From Pycnopodia helianthoides (lineage: Eukaryota; Echinodermata; Asteroidea; Forcipulatida; Asteriidae): 64,000 nucleotides of DNA. Positions within the stretch are counted from its first letter, which is position 1. Each line of letters begins with the position of its first letter. This document shows positions 1-27,464 of the stretch, in pieces. The translations under genes and the position numbers were made by a program. The notes beneath the pieces were generated by a model. That model was not told the origin of the DNA, did not search any database, and worked only from the letters and a program-made list of their open reading frames with translations. The stretch covers positions 15,389,757-15,453,756 of the forward strand of contig CM063251.1 of the NCBI GenBank assembly GCA_032158295.1, written 5' to 3'.

Positions 1-289
1 ATGCGCGATCATACTCAAGTGGGAACGCGACCGCGATTCACGTCTGCGACTAATCCTTTTGCGGGGTCAGGATCTTGTAATTGTGGATCCAGTGGGAACG
101 CGGTCTCTGTGAAACAGTTGCCTGCGTACATGCAATCCGCTACAGTGTCTCACCACATGTGGCGTGTTGACATGACCACCGCCAACACACACAGAAACTC
201 AAACTCAAACTCAAATGCCATTTTGTATGACCACCACTGTGTGTTGCATAAGAGTTTTGCATGTTATTGTGTCCTCCGAAGCGAACCAG

Positions 290-642
290 TTAAAGGTATT
301 ATACAGGATTGGTAAGAATTAAAAACATCATAGTTTAATTTTAGTTTGAAAGGTAACTAATTATGAAGTTCATACTAGAGGCATTTTTTCTGTGCAATAT
401 TTCCCTCTGAAATGAAGTCATACTCAAGAAAACTGTATCTTCTGAAAACCTAAAAAAAATGCAACAGCTGATTTCGGTTGTTACTGTGCAAGTTTTTTTC
501 ACTATTTTCTCCCGACTCACAGAACGGAATTCAGCACAAATTTTCACAGGTTTGTTATTTCATGTATATTATGGTTGACCACACAAAACATGAACACTGC
601 GACTATTTTGTCAGCTCTACCAATCATGTACAATACCTTTAA
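290..642. repeat. MITE flanked by TTAA
   Basis: TTAA occurs at both ends (290-293 and 639-642). The termini are inverted: AGGTATTATACAGGATTGG against CCAATCATGTACAATACCT. The inner part resembles the related copies near 1.8, 35.4, 48.7 and 58.8 kb (a motif like ACAGGTTTGTTATTTCATGT). The TTAA flanks suggest piggyBac-type mobilisation. Confidence 0.6.
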
Positions 643-1184
643 AGAAGAGGTAAATGATTGCATTACAAAAATAAACAAAGATTGGTTTCAATCCAAAAGC
701 TGAAAAGAAATATATTTCCGTCGGAACTACTGTCAAAGTTTATTGACCAAATTTTGGTTGTCCCATTTTGGGAGTTAGCTTCCCTGACTGTGCAGTGTGT
801 ATTTCAGGCGACAAGCACGTAGTAAGATGTGTACCATATTTCACTCCCAAAATGGCGGACCATGTGCAGACAGAAGCCGTATGTCTTCTTCCTTCTTCCT
901 TTTTTGAGTGCGGCCTTCAAATGATTGAAGATAAACACACTGCCAGATGACTTTACGTCCCATCCGAAGGACGAAGCAATAATGGTTAGGTGTCTTGCTT
1001 AAGGAAACAAGTGTCAAGACCGGGACTCGAACTCACACTCTACTGATCAGAAACACCAGAGCTTGAGTTCGGTGCTCTTAACCGCTCGCTCGGCCACGAC
1101 ACAACACGACACAACACGACACGCATGTCAGGTCAGGTCAATGCAAGGGGTCAATAAACACACGTAAATTCCTTCCAGACTCAC
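643..1184. other. Intron or window-edge stretch of DPP8/9 with a SINE fragment
   Basis: No exon was found here. About 937-1100 holds a SINE-like piece (GGGACTCGAACTCACAC, GCTTGAGTTCGGTGCTC) related to those near 3.4, 30.2, 32.8 and 33.8 kb. It is followed by three copies of a 10-bp CACGACACAA-type repeat at about 1096-1124, then the end of a CAATGCAAGGGGTC-type element at about 1139-1153, only some 30 bases past the exon donor at 1184. Confidence 0.4.
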
Positions 1185-15634
<14,450 letters not shown>

Positions 15635-15696
15635 GGTTGTGTCCAGACTGAGAGGAAACTGAATCCGATGTTAAACTTTATCTCCTGGAGTATAGA
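15635..15696 (-). other. DPP8/9: 5' UTR part of DPP8/9 first coding exon
   Basis: On the minus strand a long pyrimidine tract ends in TTTCTTTCAG, with the last G at 15697. This is a strong splice acceptor 62 bases before the start codon, and it implies that an upstream untranslated exon is joined here. The frame upstream of the ATG stays open but does not resemble the family. Confidence 0.7.
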
Positions 15697-17205
15697 CTGA
15701 AAGAAAGAGACCAAAAGACAATTCAGTTAGTGGAAAATAAACTACTACAAAACAGTCCTTGCCACTCTTTGCTAGCTGCGATAATCATTGTCATGTCGTC
15801 TAGACCTAAGAGCTCCGATGGACCATGTTAAATTTTTGCAAATTGTTTTGACATGTTTTGTTTTTTTCCCAAAATTTCAAGTATACCCAACTGGGCATAT
15901 TAAAAATGTTTTACAAAGGTCTGAAACAACTGCCAAGTTTTAACCTAATGGTTCAGCGTGAGTCGGTCTCCAGTCTACAACCATTGGAAGAATCAAGGGT
16001 ATTGCAATCTCTTTTGTATGACTTTACATGTAACTGCCCAAAAGAAATCATTGACCAACAAAATAACTTGATTTTAACTCTTGTAATTTTCTCATTTAAA
16101 GGTCTTAACGCTACCAGTAGTATTCATACCATAAATATTGATAAGGGATGATGAAGATGGCAAGAAAAGCAAGTTTTAGACAGCCTGACCTATTTATAAA
16201 ATTGTATTTAAATTTTCTTTCTCCATGGTAGGACAAAAACTATTCTCTCCTGTCAGTGCAGGAATATCCCTTTTAAACGTTAACTTTTGTTTTCAGACGC
16301 CAGCCGACTAGTGAATCCGACTTTTGAGTAGTCTACAAGATTTTTTACTTGTTGAAGCATGTATTCGGCAATTCGCAAAAAATTTTCAATAAACTCTTGC
16401 CTTTTTTCCAACGAATATTTTAACAGTGTTTTTTACTTCCCCGCCACTGTTTTTCTCACATTTGGCCAGCAGTGGGACATTCGACCTCTGAGATCGAACT
16501 CTACATCTGTTTGAACTCAGCAAAGTCCAATCTGCAGAGTCTCATTTGTGTCTCAAGTCAAATTTGATTTAGATACCATGCCGTGTCGTACCATAATACT
16601 AATATTGTTGTTATTTAATAACAATGGAGTCTTACACTCTTATACAGCGCATGTATACACCAATAAGGTGCTCAAGTTTTCCACACATTTTGGCCCGATA
16701 CGCTCGTTTGTGCATGGGAAGAGCCCTATCCCTACCACCAGATATAAAGTGTACATGTCATGACATGTAGGTCACTCTTCTTTCACTTTTTACAAAACGA
16801 CCAACATGACAAAACCATTCAAAGGGAACAAAAAGTGATTGGTCTGAAGGACAGGATGAGAATTCTCTGAGAAATATTAATTCTAAACACCTTGTTCTGA
16901 TTCTTAAGTAGGGTTGAGATGACAGACTCTTAAAATTCCCCAAACGATTAATCCTTGATAAGCCTGAAACCGAAATTGGTTGACAGAGGTATTTTTGTGC
17001 ACAACACACGGTAAAGGATTGACATTTAATTTTATTTACAATGTGTGACTCAACAAATTTTATCCTTCGAGCGTCTCTGGTCGACCTGAGAAATAGGTCG
17101 ACAGCTGAACTGGTGAAGGTAATAGAGTACAACTTCCCGGGCATTTGTCAAACTAAACATTTTCAATGAATAAAGTGTATTTGGTCCGAAATAAGAAGTA
17201 CTTAC

Positions 17206-17265
17206 GCCTGTTTTCCGCAAGATGATCTTCACATTTCTTGACACAAACAGCGCCGCCTATCGCAT
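17206..17265 (-). other. DPP8/9: Probable untranslated first exon of DPP8/9
   Basis: The minus strand has a consensus donor (CAGGC then GTAAGTAC) at 17206/17205, and the DNA just upstream is more CpG-rich than its surroundings. Paired with the acceptor at 15697 it gives a 1.5-kb first intron. The 5' boundary is not visible; 17265 is a guess. Without transcripts this is inference from the splice signals and position. Confidence 0.45.
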
Positions 17266-17276
17266 CTCGGTGAGAA

Positions 17277-17375
17277 TCTCAGTTTTGAGCGCATTTTAGG
17301 GACTTGCTCAATCCACAGATTGCGCGCTCAATCTTCAGACTGTGCGGTCAATCTGAAGTTTGGGCGGATGACGAT
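17277..17375. promoter_or_regulatory. 20-bp-periodic palindromic array next to the DPP8/9 5' end
   Basis: Three imperfect palindromes start at 17309, 17329 and 17349, exactly 20 bp apart: CAATCCACAGATTG, CAATCTTCAGACTG and CAATCTGAAGTTTG. GCG-containing spacers separate them. A shared block AGCGCATTTTAGGGA precedes them at about 17289-17303. The array lies within about 100 bp of the inferred DPP8/9 first exon, so a promoter or binding-site role is possible. A related inverted copy lies at 28205-28330, so it could equally be a short repeat family. Function is not known. Confidence 0.45.
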
Positions 17376-18134
17376 GCTGCTCAAAGTGGTGATTTGGCGA
17401 AAATGCCTATTCGGAAATGAAATTTAATAATGTTTTAAATTTTTAAGACTGGAAATACTAAAAGCTATCAAATGCCTCCATTTTTAGTTGAAAAGAAATT
17501 CAGATGAATACAACCAACCGAGTCCCTAATAAGCATAAAGTCCTCAAAAATTTAAGCTCCCCTCCCCTCCCTCCCTCTACCCCGAAATGTCCCTCTACCG
17601 AGTCCACCCCCCACCCCCAGTTTGAAGCCATCCTCAACCACACAGAAACCCCGCCAATCCCCTTAAATTATCCCCTCCGAGTTTAAAGCCATCCCACTGC
17701 TTGAAGCCCTCCCCCACCCGGAGCCCCATGTACAAGTTAAAAGTCTTCTCCTCCTCCCTATCAAAATTTCACTCCATCCGCGCCCCTCCTGGGTAGGGGA
17801 GATTAGCCCTCCATGTGTCTTGTGTGTAATTATATATGTGCCGGTGTACTTTGTGCACAAAACAAACACCATGCTTACTTCATTTTATTACAACTTCTTA
17901 TCTTAAAGTAAAGACAAATTCTACCGAGTTAATTATTTCAAAAAAAAACCAAAGTTATAGATTCTAACAAGTTTGAGTTTTTGTAGATGACTTTTTATAA
18001 TGTTGTTTTCCAAATATTATCAAGTTTAAGGTATACATTGTTTAGTTTTAGTTTGCATCTGTTTCTATAAAAATCACCGATGGAGGATGTTGCAGAACAC
18101 ACCGGATATCCAGGCTTGTCTAATACTAAAAAAC

Positions 18135-18345
18135 TCACTGGTCAGAATTGAACCTGGGATTCCGGGTCCCCGGGGCACCGACCCATTTCTGGGTTAGTCT
18201 GACACTGGAACTTTATATTTATTTGCTGGGAATTTACTCGGATTCTGCGTCACAAATACCGGGTCACAATGACCCAGTGAAGGGTCAGGCCCCACGGGCA
18301 CCGGTCAATCCTGGTCAATTCTGACCCGGGAGTGTAATTTTGCTC
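18135..18345. repeat. MITE rich in GACCC/GGGTC
   Basis: It starts near GGTCAGAATTGAACC and ends with GGTCAATTCTGACCCGGGAG, with TTCTGGGTTAGTCTGAC and CAATGACCCAGTGAAGGGTC inside. Relatives at 21815-22045 and 26160-26400 share the ends and the TTCTGGGTCA-type core. Confidence 0.55.
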
Positions 18346-19739
18346 TCACGTCTCTGATCCACATCAATGGCTCACTGGAAACAAAATAAAACAACACATT
18401 AGTTTGTCATAATTTCAAGAATGTATAAAAAGGCAGGGTAATCAGGATTTGCTCTGGAAATGTTTGTATTTTTATTTTTTTTTGTTTACCCAATGTAAAA
18501 GTTTCCAAGCAAACTTCGCGGTCAAACACTGGTAAAGTACCGAGGTGAACTTTGAAAAGCTTTAGCAAGCATCCTCAGAATCAAACATTTTCAATTTCTT
18601 TCATTTCAAAACATTTTGACCGTTTCATCCATTCCATTTTTTGTTTATGATTGGAAAAAAAAAACGAAGAGAGGGAACATTATTATTTTTGTGTAGCTGT
18701 AGGTATGTTACCTTTCAATTTTAAAACACCCTGTACCCTGCCTTGATTAAATCGGGTAAATCGAGTATACAAATCACTACAGCATAAATCTATAAGATAA
18801 TTTCAATGATCGATTCAGTTGAGGCAATAATCAATAAAAAATAAAGGTAAACAAAAATCATTTTCTAGTTGATAAGTTTCGGGAACCTAAATAATTGCAG
18901 TAATCCATAACTTGCCCACATTCAAATATCAGAACGAGAAACGGGAATAATATTTTGCAGACGTCACACTGCGGCTAATGTACCCATTGTCTGCCATTTT
19001 GGGCGGCAAATTACAGGTAATGTTGTAGCGAGCGTGACGGGCTGCCTTTATATACAGTCAATTTACGCAGTAACACATGGGGAAACTGATCCCAAAATGG
19101 TGCCAACAAGAATTATTGTGGTGATGACGTCAGGTGATTTGGGCAATCTGTAGTAGTCGGTGACGAATATATTGTTTGTAATCTACGCTGTAAATTGGCT
19201 TGGATCAATGGGGAATTTGATCTGTATAAAACACAGGACTGAAAGACAGAAAGTACCAACGAGCCTATTCACGCTACGAAATTCGTTTCAAAGGGAAACA
19301 CTAAGGACCGACACACCATTAACAAGATATCACCTTCGAGACATGGTCTGATTTTGATGTCTGCCATGCACAAGATCAAATGCTACTAATGCTATTGAGT
19401 TGTTTAGTTTCGAGGCCCAAACCACTCGCGCTTAATATTAATTGACCAACATTTCTGCTTGTTGTTATTACATTAGTATACAGACGTGACCACTCAAAAA
19501 CTATGAATGGAGTTTGGAAAAGATTCCACTATCCATTTTTATTAAAGTTAATAATATACCATTTATAATATTCAGTCTACCTTCAGGGTTCAAAATCTGT
19601 TTCGTTATCGTAATTTATGTGATTTCTAAAGTCTTGTACCTTTCCCTTATGGTACGAACTACATTAGTTTATATAAAGGACACTTCAAATAACATCAAAG
19701 TTGATAATTTTCAAAATGCAATTCTAGTATTGGGAGGAA

Positions 19740-20610
19740 ATAGACGTGATGGTATCGCTAATTTGTCACTTTTTTCTTTTCTGATCAATATCACAGCTCA
19801 TTGCTTGTTGTGTGTTCTCAATGCGACGCCATTCTTGATGATTACCAAATCACAAAGTTATTGGTAGATGGCCACCATTAGTTTGAATATTATGCTTTGG
19901 CATGCAATGAAGTCCTTTTACTTCACACTCTGATTGAGATGTTGCAGTTCATGTCTCCTGCTGTTGTGTGTTTTCAGTGTGACTCCATCATTGATGTAAC
20001 CGAATCACATTGTTAGCTGACCGCTCATCAGTTGGTATACATATCCATTATCAATTAGGTCCTTTCACTTCACAATCTGATAACGCGGATGTAGTTCATG
20101 TCTCTGCTGCGGAGGAACCCAATGCAACATTCACACTCAATAATTGAATACCGTTTCATAAAGTGCAGTTGAAGATAGAGCTTATGTGCATGTTTATACT
20201 GGATTGTGTGGTATGAATTCAATGCCGTAGAATTTCGTCACTTCTTCAATTGTGTGGTATGAATTCAATGCCGTAGAATTTCGTCACTTCTTCAATCTAT
20301 ACTCTGCATTCAATTTTGATGTTCGTGTACATTTTAATTGGCTCAATCAATTTGTCCAGGAATATCATCAATTATCTTTGAACTTGGTTCCCATGATGAA
20401 ATGTAGTTACAGCACAAGTCCATGCTTTGGAAGATTTCTCAACGATACAGTTCTTGTTGTCACTGACGTTTTCAAAACAGTGTATAAGTTCATGTGTATA
20501 GTCTTTAGATCAAGTTGAAGACTTTGAATCGGTTAGTCTTGCATACATTTGCTGTTCTATACTCAGCACCAGAGTTCAATGTTCATCTGCGTTTCATTCA
20601 GTTATGTTCA
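19740..20610. repeat. Diverged tandem repeat region
   Basis: Blocks such as GTTGTGTGTTCTCAATGCGAC / GTTGTGTGTTTTCAGTGTGAC, ACCAAATCACA / ACCGAATCACA and CTTCACACTCTGAT / CTTCACAATCTGAT recur at roughly 150-200-bp spacing. TTCAATCTATACTCTGCATT recurs later as TGTTCTATACTCAGCACC. It is an old locally amplified sequence with no protein similarity. Confidence 0.4.
20203..20294. repeat. Perfect tandem duplication of 46 bp
   Basis: The unit starting ATTGTGTGGTATGAATTCAA and ending CACTTCTTCA occurs twice back to back (20203-20248 and 20249-20294) without a difference, inside the older diverged region. It is a recent duplication, a polymorphism or an assembly artefact. Confidence 0.9.
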
Positions 20611-21814
20611 TCAGAGCCGATTACCCGTTACCCTGGGCGGGGCCCACACCAGGTACTACCACCCTGGGTAGGTGGACCTGGGACACCCACGTTCAATGGG
20701 GGATGTCAAACCCTGATAACCGAAGCCAACCGCTACTCCTCCACAATATTTTACAAGAAAACCAACATGTGATTGAAATAACCTTTTAATATATACAGTT
20801 TTACAGAGTTAAGTCATTACCTTTATATATGTTTTATGCTACACTGTGTTTAGGAAAATGTATTTTTAATGAGTTTGTTTTCTAATTTGTTGACTATTTT
20901 CCATACGTTGTGCATTTATTTCTCTTCTTTTGTTTTGGGAGCTCAATAACTTTTTGTCAAGAAGAGTATTCAAATTAAAAAGCTTTATATTAAATCTTTT
21001 CATGGTTGCTTTCAGTCAACATTAAATAATACAAAACGTATAAACTATTAAGTTAAACATGGCAAGTTCAGATTGCTCTTTTCGAAACGACGGCTTGATG
21101 GGCTTTGGCTTTGTCTTACAGGCTCCGTCTTAGAAAACGTGCGCTTTCCTTACGGGGCTTCAATCAGGCGGACGGATCCGAAGCCGAAAGCGAAGCCGCA
21201 ACCATAGATATCCCCATCAGTCTTTATAGACCTTTATCACACGGTGCAGCCATCTTGATTTTCTCCAATTCCACTGAATGTAACCAAACTGAGGCTGGAA
21301 GGAAAAATAGTCTGGTTCCTTTTGTATGATGAATGTTAGCATCCATTACTGTTACTGGATACAGGAAGATGACCAAGATGGTGGTAGCATGATAATGGTC
21401 TATAAGAATACTTAATGCTCATTAAGTTAATGAACTTAAGCCGTTACGTATTATCACATGGTTCAATGTAAACCACAAATTTAAGAGATTTTTGAACAGG
21501 TTGATAATGAGCTTTCTCTGAAACCATCTTACACCGTGGCATTGTCTTGAAGAAAATATTGATGTTGAAGATCAATAATTACAAGAATCGATAATGAACG
21601 CTTCTTCATCTCTTATACTTACGGAGGATAAAATCTATCCGTCCGGATCACGTGTCTTTGAATCACGTGATTCTGGAATTGTTGTCTAATAATGACATCA
21701 AGACTGACCAAGACTTTTTGGACTCTTTATGGCCATCGCCACAAGTCCGGCCAATTACGATTCTACATGATAGAGCCTGCTGTTTTAAAGCAGCAGGAAA
21801 CACACTCTAATAAC

Positions 21815-22045
21815 TCTCAGGTAAGAATTGGGCCGGGTGTCTGAACCATCATTTCTGGGTCAGTTTGCTCGGCATCTGCGTCAAAATGACCCAGAAATGG
21901 GTCAAACTGACGCAGGATCCGAGCTAAAACACATTTTAAAACCAGTTTCAGGGTCAGCCTGACCCACAATGGGTCAGTCCCCTGGGACACGGGATCCGCG
22001 TCAATTCTGACCGGGAGTTTAGTGCGCAGACTCATGTGGTATGTT
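21815..22045. repeat. MITE rich in GACCC/GGGTC, second copy
   Basis: It contains TCATTTCTGGGTCAGTTTG, AAAATGACCCAGAAATGGG and the end CGTCAATTCTGACCGGGAG. It has the same family and layout as 18135-18345 and 26160-26400. Confidence 0.6.
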
Positions 22046-22740
22046 TAGTGATCAGTCTTGATACGATTATTAGATGTGCTTTATAAAGATACAAGCAATA
22101 TATAGGTCGGTTTATAAATAAAGACCTTGTGAATTCTCGCAGCACTCTGAAGAGCACCTCCACACAACAGGCAAACAACATAAGAAGGTTTCAAAGGCTC
22201 TTCGAAATAATTATTATAATTTCTTTCGAGAAAATCTTATGTAATTTTCAGTAAAAATATATCAGCTATAACAACTGCCTATAAGGTTCATATTGGACAG
22301 TAAATCGTTGTTTTTCAATCTATCTTGAGCAGAATATCAGATTGAACCATGTGATAATACTTGTGAAAGTACTGAATGGGAATGAGGATTATTGTTCATT
22401 TATTACTAAACAAATATCAAGTGATTATTTAAATGTTTAAATTAAACGTTCATTATTCAAGCAGTCATTTGCAATAATATGTATTTCCTTTTTATAATTT
22501 GTTTTAAGATTATGTTCTGATCTTAAAAATTACCCCTTTTTGTATAAACAAAGTTTATTTCCAACCAAGCCATTCGCTGTTGGTTAAAAGTCTGTGTTCT
22601 ACATACTGCGCAAGTCTCGCGCGTATTCAAACATTGGAACCCGTTAAAGTGTGCGAGTTTGTTTCGTTCACGCGTTAAAGCAACATAGTGGGACCAAAGT
22701 GGTGTCCAAAACGTTCGAATATATCCACACGAGACTTGCA

Positions 22741-22905
22741 CGGTCTATATAGACACCTTGCGTATGACGTCACAAGCCCAAACAGGCCCCCTCACTGAGG
22801 TCAATGAAGACCTACCATTGGCTGAGAGTCGTGCGCAGTGCGTACACGCGTGCACGTTCCCATAATATTGTTTGACATTAAAGATGGCGTCCAATGCAAG
22901 CCCCT
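22741..22905. repeat. MITE with CCTTGCAT / ATGCAAGG-type termini
   Basis: The left end ACACCTTGCGTATGACGTCA and right end AAGATGGCGTCCAATGCAAG are typical of a family also seen at about 44268-44418, 49126-49302, 52080-52262, 52269-52403 and 62507-62641. Members share a CCAATGA-type centre (here CCATTGGCTGAGA) and CGCGC-rich parts. TATATA and CRE-like words inside are part of the repeat, not evidence of a promoter. Confidence 0.55.
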
Positions 22906-23137
22906 CAGTTTGGTTTCCCTGTCTGTATATAACTACTATTCCACGCTACAGCCATCTCTGTACACGATATCAATCACAAAGACTGGTTTTGTATGAAAAA
23001 TGGGGACAGACTATAGTTTTTAGTCCGGCCTCGTTATGGTCATATTGTTCTGAATGTGATAGTATTAGATAGCTGTAGCATGATAATGATAAACGTTGCC
23101 CTCGTTTTGAATGATACGGTCAAACATTGAGTGTACT

Positions 23138-23531
23138 TTAAAGGAACATTACAGAATTGGTTTTTGCTAACAAAGCAGTTGCTGGTAGTGTAAGCACTTT
23201 TATGTAATCCACCATATACATAAACTGACAAACTTGTAGAAGTATGACATCGATCGGCCAACTGGGTCACGAGAAAATAGTGAAAAACCGATTACACATT
23301 TCCATGAAATCATATAGATTCAACACATTAATAAAACGCTCACTGAGCGATAAACTCCAATCCGAAAATTAGTTTATTTATTTCTCATCAAATATGGCAT
23401 TTCAGACAGAAATATGTCAACGGATGTTTTCTACTATCATCATCATTGGACCATGTAAGTTTTATGTAAATCTGTGATCAAAAAGTACATTTTACAAGTT
23501 TTTTCTTACCAATTCTGTAATGTTCCTTTAA
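23138..23531. repeat. Complete TTAA MITE, AGGAACATTACAG family
   Basis: 394 bp from TTAA (23138-23141) to TTAA (23528-23531), with termini AGGAACATTACAGAATTGG and CCAATTCTGTAATGTTCCT, perfect inverted repeats of 19 bp. No coding potential; non-autonomous. Confidence 0.85.
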
Positions 23532-25229
23532 CTGAGCAAAATGCCTCCAAAACTGTTGTATTCACCTTCAAAATAATTTCTTTTTCGATTTAAGTGAATT
23601 TATTGTTTTTTATGTCAACACATTCTTCCTTTACAGACAAACAATAAACACTCTAAACAAATGCTCATGTTGTACCATATCATTCTAAATTGAATCACAG
23701 GTAGACTGAATAACATTATACACAACAATAATGGTGTAAAGAAAACTTTATACTGTTTCTACTTCGCAAGGACGGTAATGTCAGTAATAATGTACAACAA
23801 TAAGCAGAAGAAAACCTCTGAGGCAAACTTGTGTTTCATCCCAAACCTAAAGTCGAAGTGCGAAGCCGTGGCAGTCAAAGTCCGAGTCCGAATCCGAATC
23901 ATCCGTGTAATTATTGTCGCAAGTCCGAACCACACGCCAAAACCTTGAGAAGCCAACATTTTGATCAGAAGTTACCACCATTTTATATTATGCAAAAACT
24001 CTTGAAATTGTTGTTGCTTGTTTCAAATTTTTAAAGTTTCAGCTTTCTTCCATTTGCTGTGCGGAAATTTGTTTGTTAAAATAAGTAAGCAACTAATAGA
24101 AAGTTCCCCCCAAATCACGTCAAGTATTCTTCGTATATCCAGCCAGCCCTAGATTTCTGTCCAAGTCGGTTGAGTACGCGTCACGAAGGGACTAATACAA
24201 GTCTGCCTCATGGTGGCTAAATCAAACAACAGGTCATCTTGGTAGCATCATGTGGTCAGCCACTGGAAACGCATTCCACTATGTTCAAGATAGTTACAAT
24301 ACCAGCATGCAAGCGAGTTGGTCAAATTGCTAAAATTTGTTAGAGTGGTGGGGCCAAAGAACTACAATTTTGAACAGAGGTGACATTCAGACGCTGTTAT
24401 TGTTGCTGATAGTGATAGGTTTTTTTCCCGCCAACTTTTCATTTATGATTTACTAGTCACGTGCCACATTAGAACTCACGTCTTCAATATGGTCATTACT
24501 CACGAGTTCTCATGTTGGTAAATTGCAGGCGTGTGAAGGGGGGATATTCCGGGCAATGAAAACTGCGCACGTGACAGCTTAATTAATTCACTGGTGTTCG
24601 TGTGGGTGGAACCTCGCTTTCAAAGTATCAACTGCTTCAGTGAATCAAATTAAACAGGCGCGTTCATAATGTTAGTCTTGATGTCAAGAATAAAAAAGTT
24701 CTCGCAGTGACATCGCATCTGGTAATTTCTACTGAGTGTATGCTGCGTTTAGCTACGGGTAGCGGTTTTTTATATATAGCAGACTTATACTTTTAAATTA
24801 AAGCCTCAACTTGAATCGATATCGAGCAGAGTGGTGTATATTTTGAAATCACATTCAAGTTTGTGTTCACAGAGATTCTTAAACAAACTCAATAGATCGA
24901 CTTTGCTCCCAGACGATAGAATTAGGCTATGTTTTTTTTTCCATTAGCCTGGCAACCAAGAACAGCTAACATGCCACAATTAGGATTTAGGGAGCCTACT
25001 AAAAATAAATGTGTTGTTTTTGTTTGAAGAGTTACCATTATAATAAATAAGAAATGAAGCAAGTAAACTTACCCATACCAGACAAATGTTTTATGACACA
25101 CTAAGAGGTAAAGTACAACATCCATTCTGGAAGATTAATTTCATTTCCATCTCAATTCCCACAAAAAACATTATACAACAGAACTTTGAAAATGTCATCA
25201 AGTTCGTGGTGAAGTTTTAGTAAAAACGG

Positions 25230-25545
25230 CATAGAGCAGCCTTGAGCAAGGCACTTAACCATAATTGCTTCGTAAAAAGTTGGGAAGGTAATGCGTTCTG
25301 CTCTATACCACGTACCGCCATCAGGCTCCTAGTGGATGATACCCATGCCTTAATTCTTACGGACTGTGAAGGGGGTATAATATAGCCCTGTTTCAGCCCC
25401 AGGAGTAGGTGACAACGTGCCCCTGGTGACAGTTGATTTGGGTTGACAGCCCAAATCAGTTAAGTGTAGCCCTTACCTTGAAGTGGCCGTCATCTGGCCT
25501 TGTGAGTTAGGCGATATCTCATTACAATTCTTTTCTAATAGAACG
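25230..25545. repeat. SINE-like element, inverted relative at 32560-32900
   Basis: CCTTGAGCAAGGCACTTAAC, GGTGACAGTTGATTTGGGTT and ACTTGAAGTGGC-like blocks (here CCTTGAAGTGGC) recur in reverse order and strand at 32560-32900. The two are clearly one family. Confidence 0.6.
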
Positions 25546-26159
25546 GTTCACGTCTTGTTAATTTGGTACACGTAATTCATAAAAAATATTTCGAGTACGG
25601 TGTCTTTTAGTACTTTTCCTTTATTGTAATCGTATTCTGACGGAACTTAATATTCTCTGAGTATTAGTACGTGATTAAATTGATAACCAATCACTATCTG
25701 ATGAAATCAAATTTAGTTCAATAATTCCCAGTCATTACACTGTGTTCCTTGTCAATAATTGAAGATGCAATCACATTTTAGATGGCTCATCATTCAACGT
25801 CAATGTATCAATGTCGATCACATGCAATAACGTGGTTTACAAGGGAAACGTTGTATGTCGGCTCACTAATTCATTCATTTATTCTTGTTTACCATCCAGC
25901 TTTGAAACACATAGATAAACAGTGGGTCAGTTCATTGTCAATGATACTGTTACCAGACGGCCATTGTTTCTCCACTTGATGCATGCTCTGTCACTGCCGT
26001 GTTGGTGCTGTTTCACTATTAAGTGTTTTGCATCTGCATGGCCAGGCTGTATAAGGACCAAACTCTTGGCTGCGTCTTGAAGCTTTTACAATGGACAGCT
26101 ATCATCTGATAGATACAAAGACAAACACAAAAAAAGATCAACCATACACTCTATAAAAA

Positions 26160-26405
26160 CATCCGGATCTGAATTGACCCGGATCGGGGTGCCATGGGCC
26201 TGACCTACCTATTTCTGGCTCCTTAATATGACCCGAAATTTTGTGTCAGAATGACCCAGAAATTGGTAAAAACTCGATGCAGAATCCGTAATTTCTTAAA
26301 TCGCATTTCAACCATTTTTCCGGGCAGCCCGACCTGGGAATGGGTCCGGGCCCCCCGAGTCACGAGTCTACGTATTTCAATGGATTCAGTGCGAATTTTT
26401 CTTGT
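26160..26405. repeat. MITE rich in GACCC/GGGTC, diverged third copy
   Basis: Blocks GATCTGAATTGACCCGGATC, AGAATGACCCAGAAATTGG and CGACCTGGGAATGGGTCCG follow the order seen at 21815-22045. Confidence 0.5.
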
Positions 26406-27464
26406 GCACTTCGTAAAAACTAAAATAATGTAAAATTATGATTCGTCGGTTATTCCGATAAGTGTAATTACGAAACTATACGAGTTGGTCTTTAAACTTT
26501 GTTAAAATGTTAGCAGCATTGAATTCACATCATTATTTAAAAAAAAAAAACAATAACAATTTTGATACATTTGTCACTTCGTAAAAACGACGACGTCATG
26601 TCGAATAGACCAACAAATCCAAAAATTCAGACCCTACACTCATCAAACCAAGACTGCTAACACTCCCTGTATCCAAGAACAAAACCAATCTAGAACTCAC
26701 CCGCCACAATTTATATCACCCCTAAAACCAACATTAGTTAATAAGTCGCTCGTTGAAAATCTAAAATTCTAAATAGGAGCTCGCATTCGTGAGAGTATCC
26801 ACGTTTACAGCACAGTGGCGGTGGTGAAGTATCGACAAGACATGACAAGACAGGGAACCAGGATGTTGTAGCGCAGCAGTGCACCATTCTATAAAACAGT
26901 TCACACAGTTTTACGCTTTCATGGTCAAAATACAGCCTTATTGATTTGTTTGAGCATTACAGTTAGACCTTTAGTTTGGAACAGACTGAGGCAAAACTTT
27001 GCTATAAACTTGTTATTCTACAAGTACCGGAAAAGAGTCGTTTTAATAAGTGTTTCTTACCTTTCAAAAAAAATGTAAACGCCATCACTGCCAGGGATCC
27101 AGTATACACAATTTGCATGAGCATTGATCCACAGTTGTTTCTTAACAGCAGTGTTTAGTCGTCACGGTAAACGCCAAAATACAAAAGATACAATAGTAAG
27201 ATGCCCCCTCCAACACAATACAGAATTTGAATAATAACTGTAGGGTGAGATACTTGATGCAAAGTAGGAGGTTGGTTCCGGTGTCATGGCAGATTTTTTG
27301 TCCCCGGTGTGTGTGTCCCCCGTAGGGCAATAGCATGGGCTGAAGGAAGCATTTTTTGCGTTTCATTTTTTCTCCCGTCGCATTATTGTTTGTTTTGTTT
27401 TTTTCCGTAGTACGTGACATTCTGAGCCTCACCTCCAAACCAGCTAAAATCTGTTCATTAGATG

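Noticed and set aside
1..315. 104-codon open frame at the left edge
   Set aside because: It contains simple-sequence stretches and no similarity to DPP8/9 or any family I know. It is on the opposite strand to the gene and within its expected intron.
19514..19867. 117-codon hydrophobic frame
   Set aside because: It falls in the diverged tandem region and AT-rich DNA. Apparent hydrophobicity comes from T-rich codons; no family match and no splice context.
22738..22760. TATA box with adjacent CRE as a gene promoter
   Set aside because: The CRE-like word and the sequence after it are the terminus of a repeated MITE, and no gene follows.
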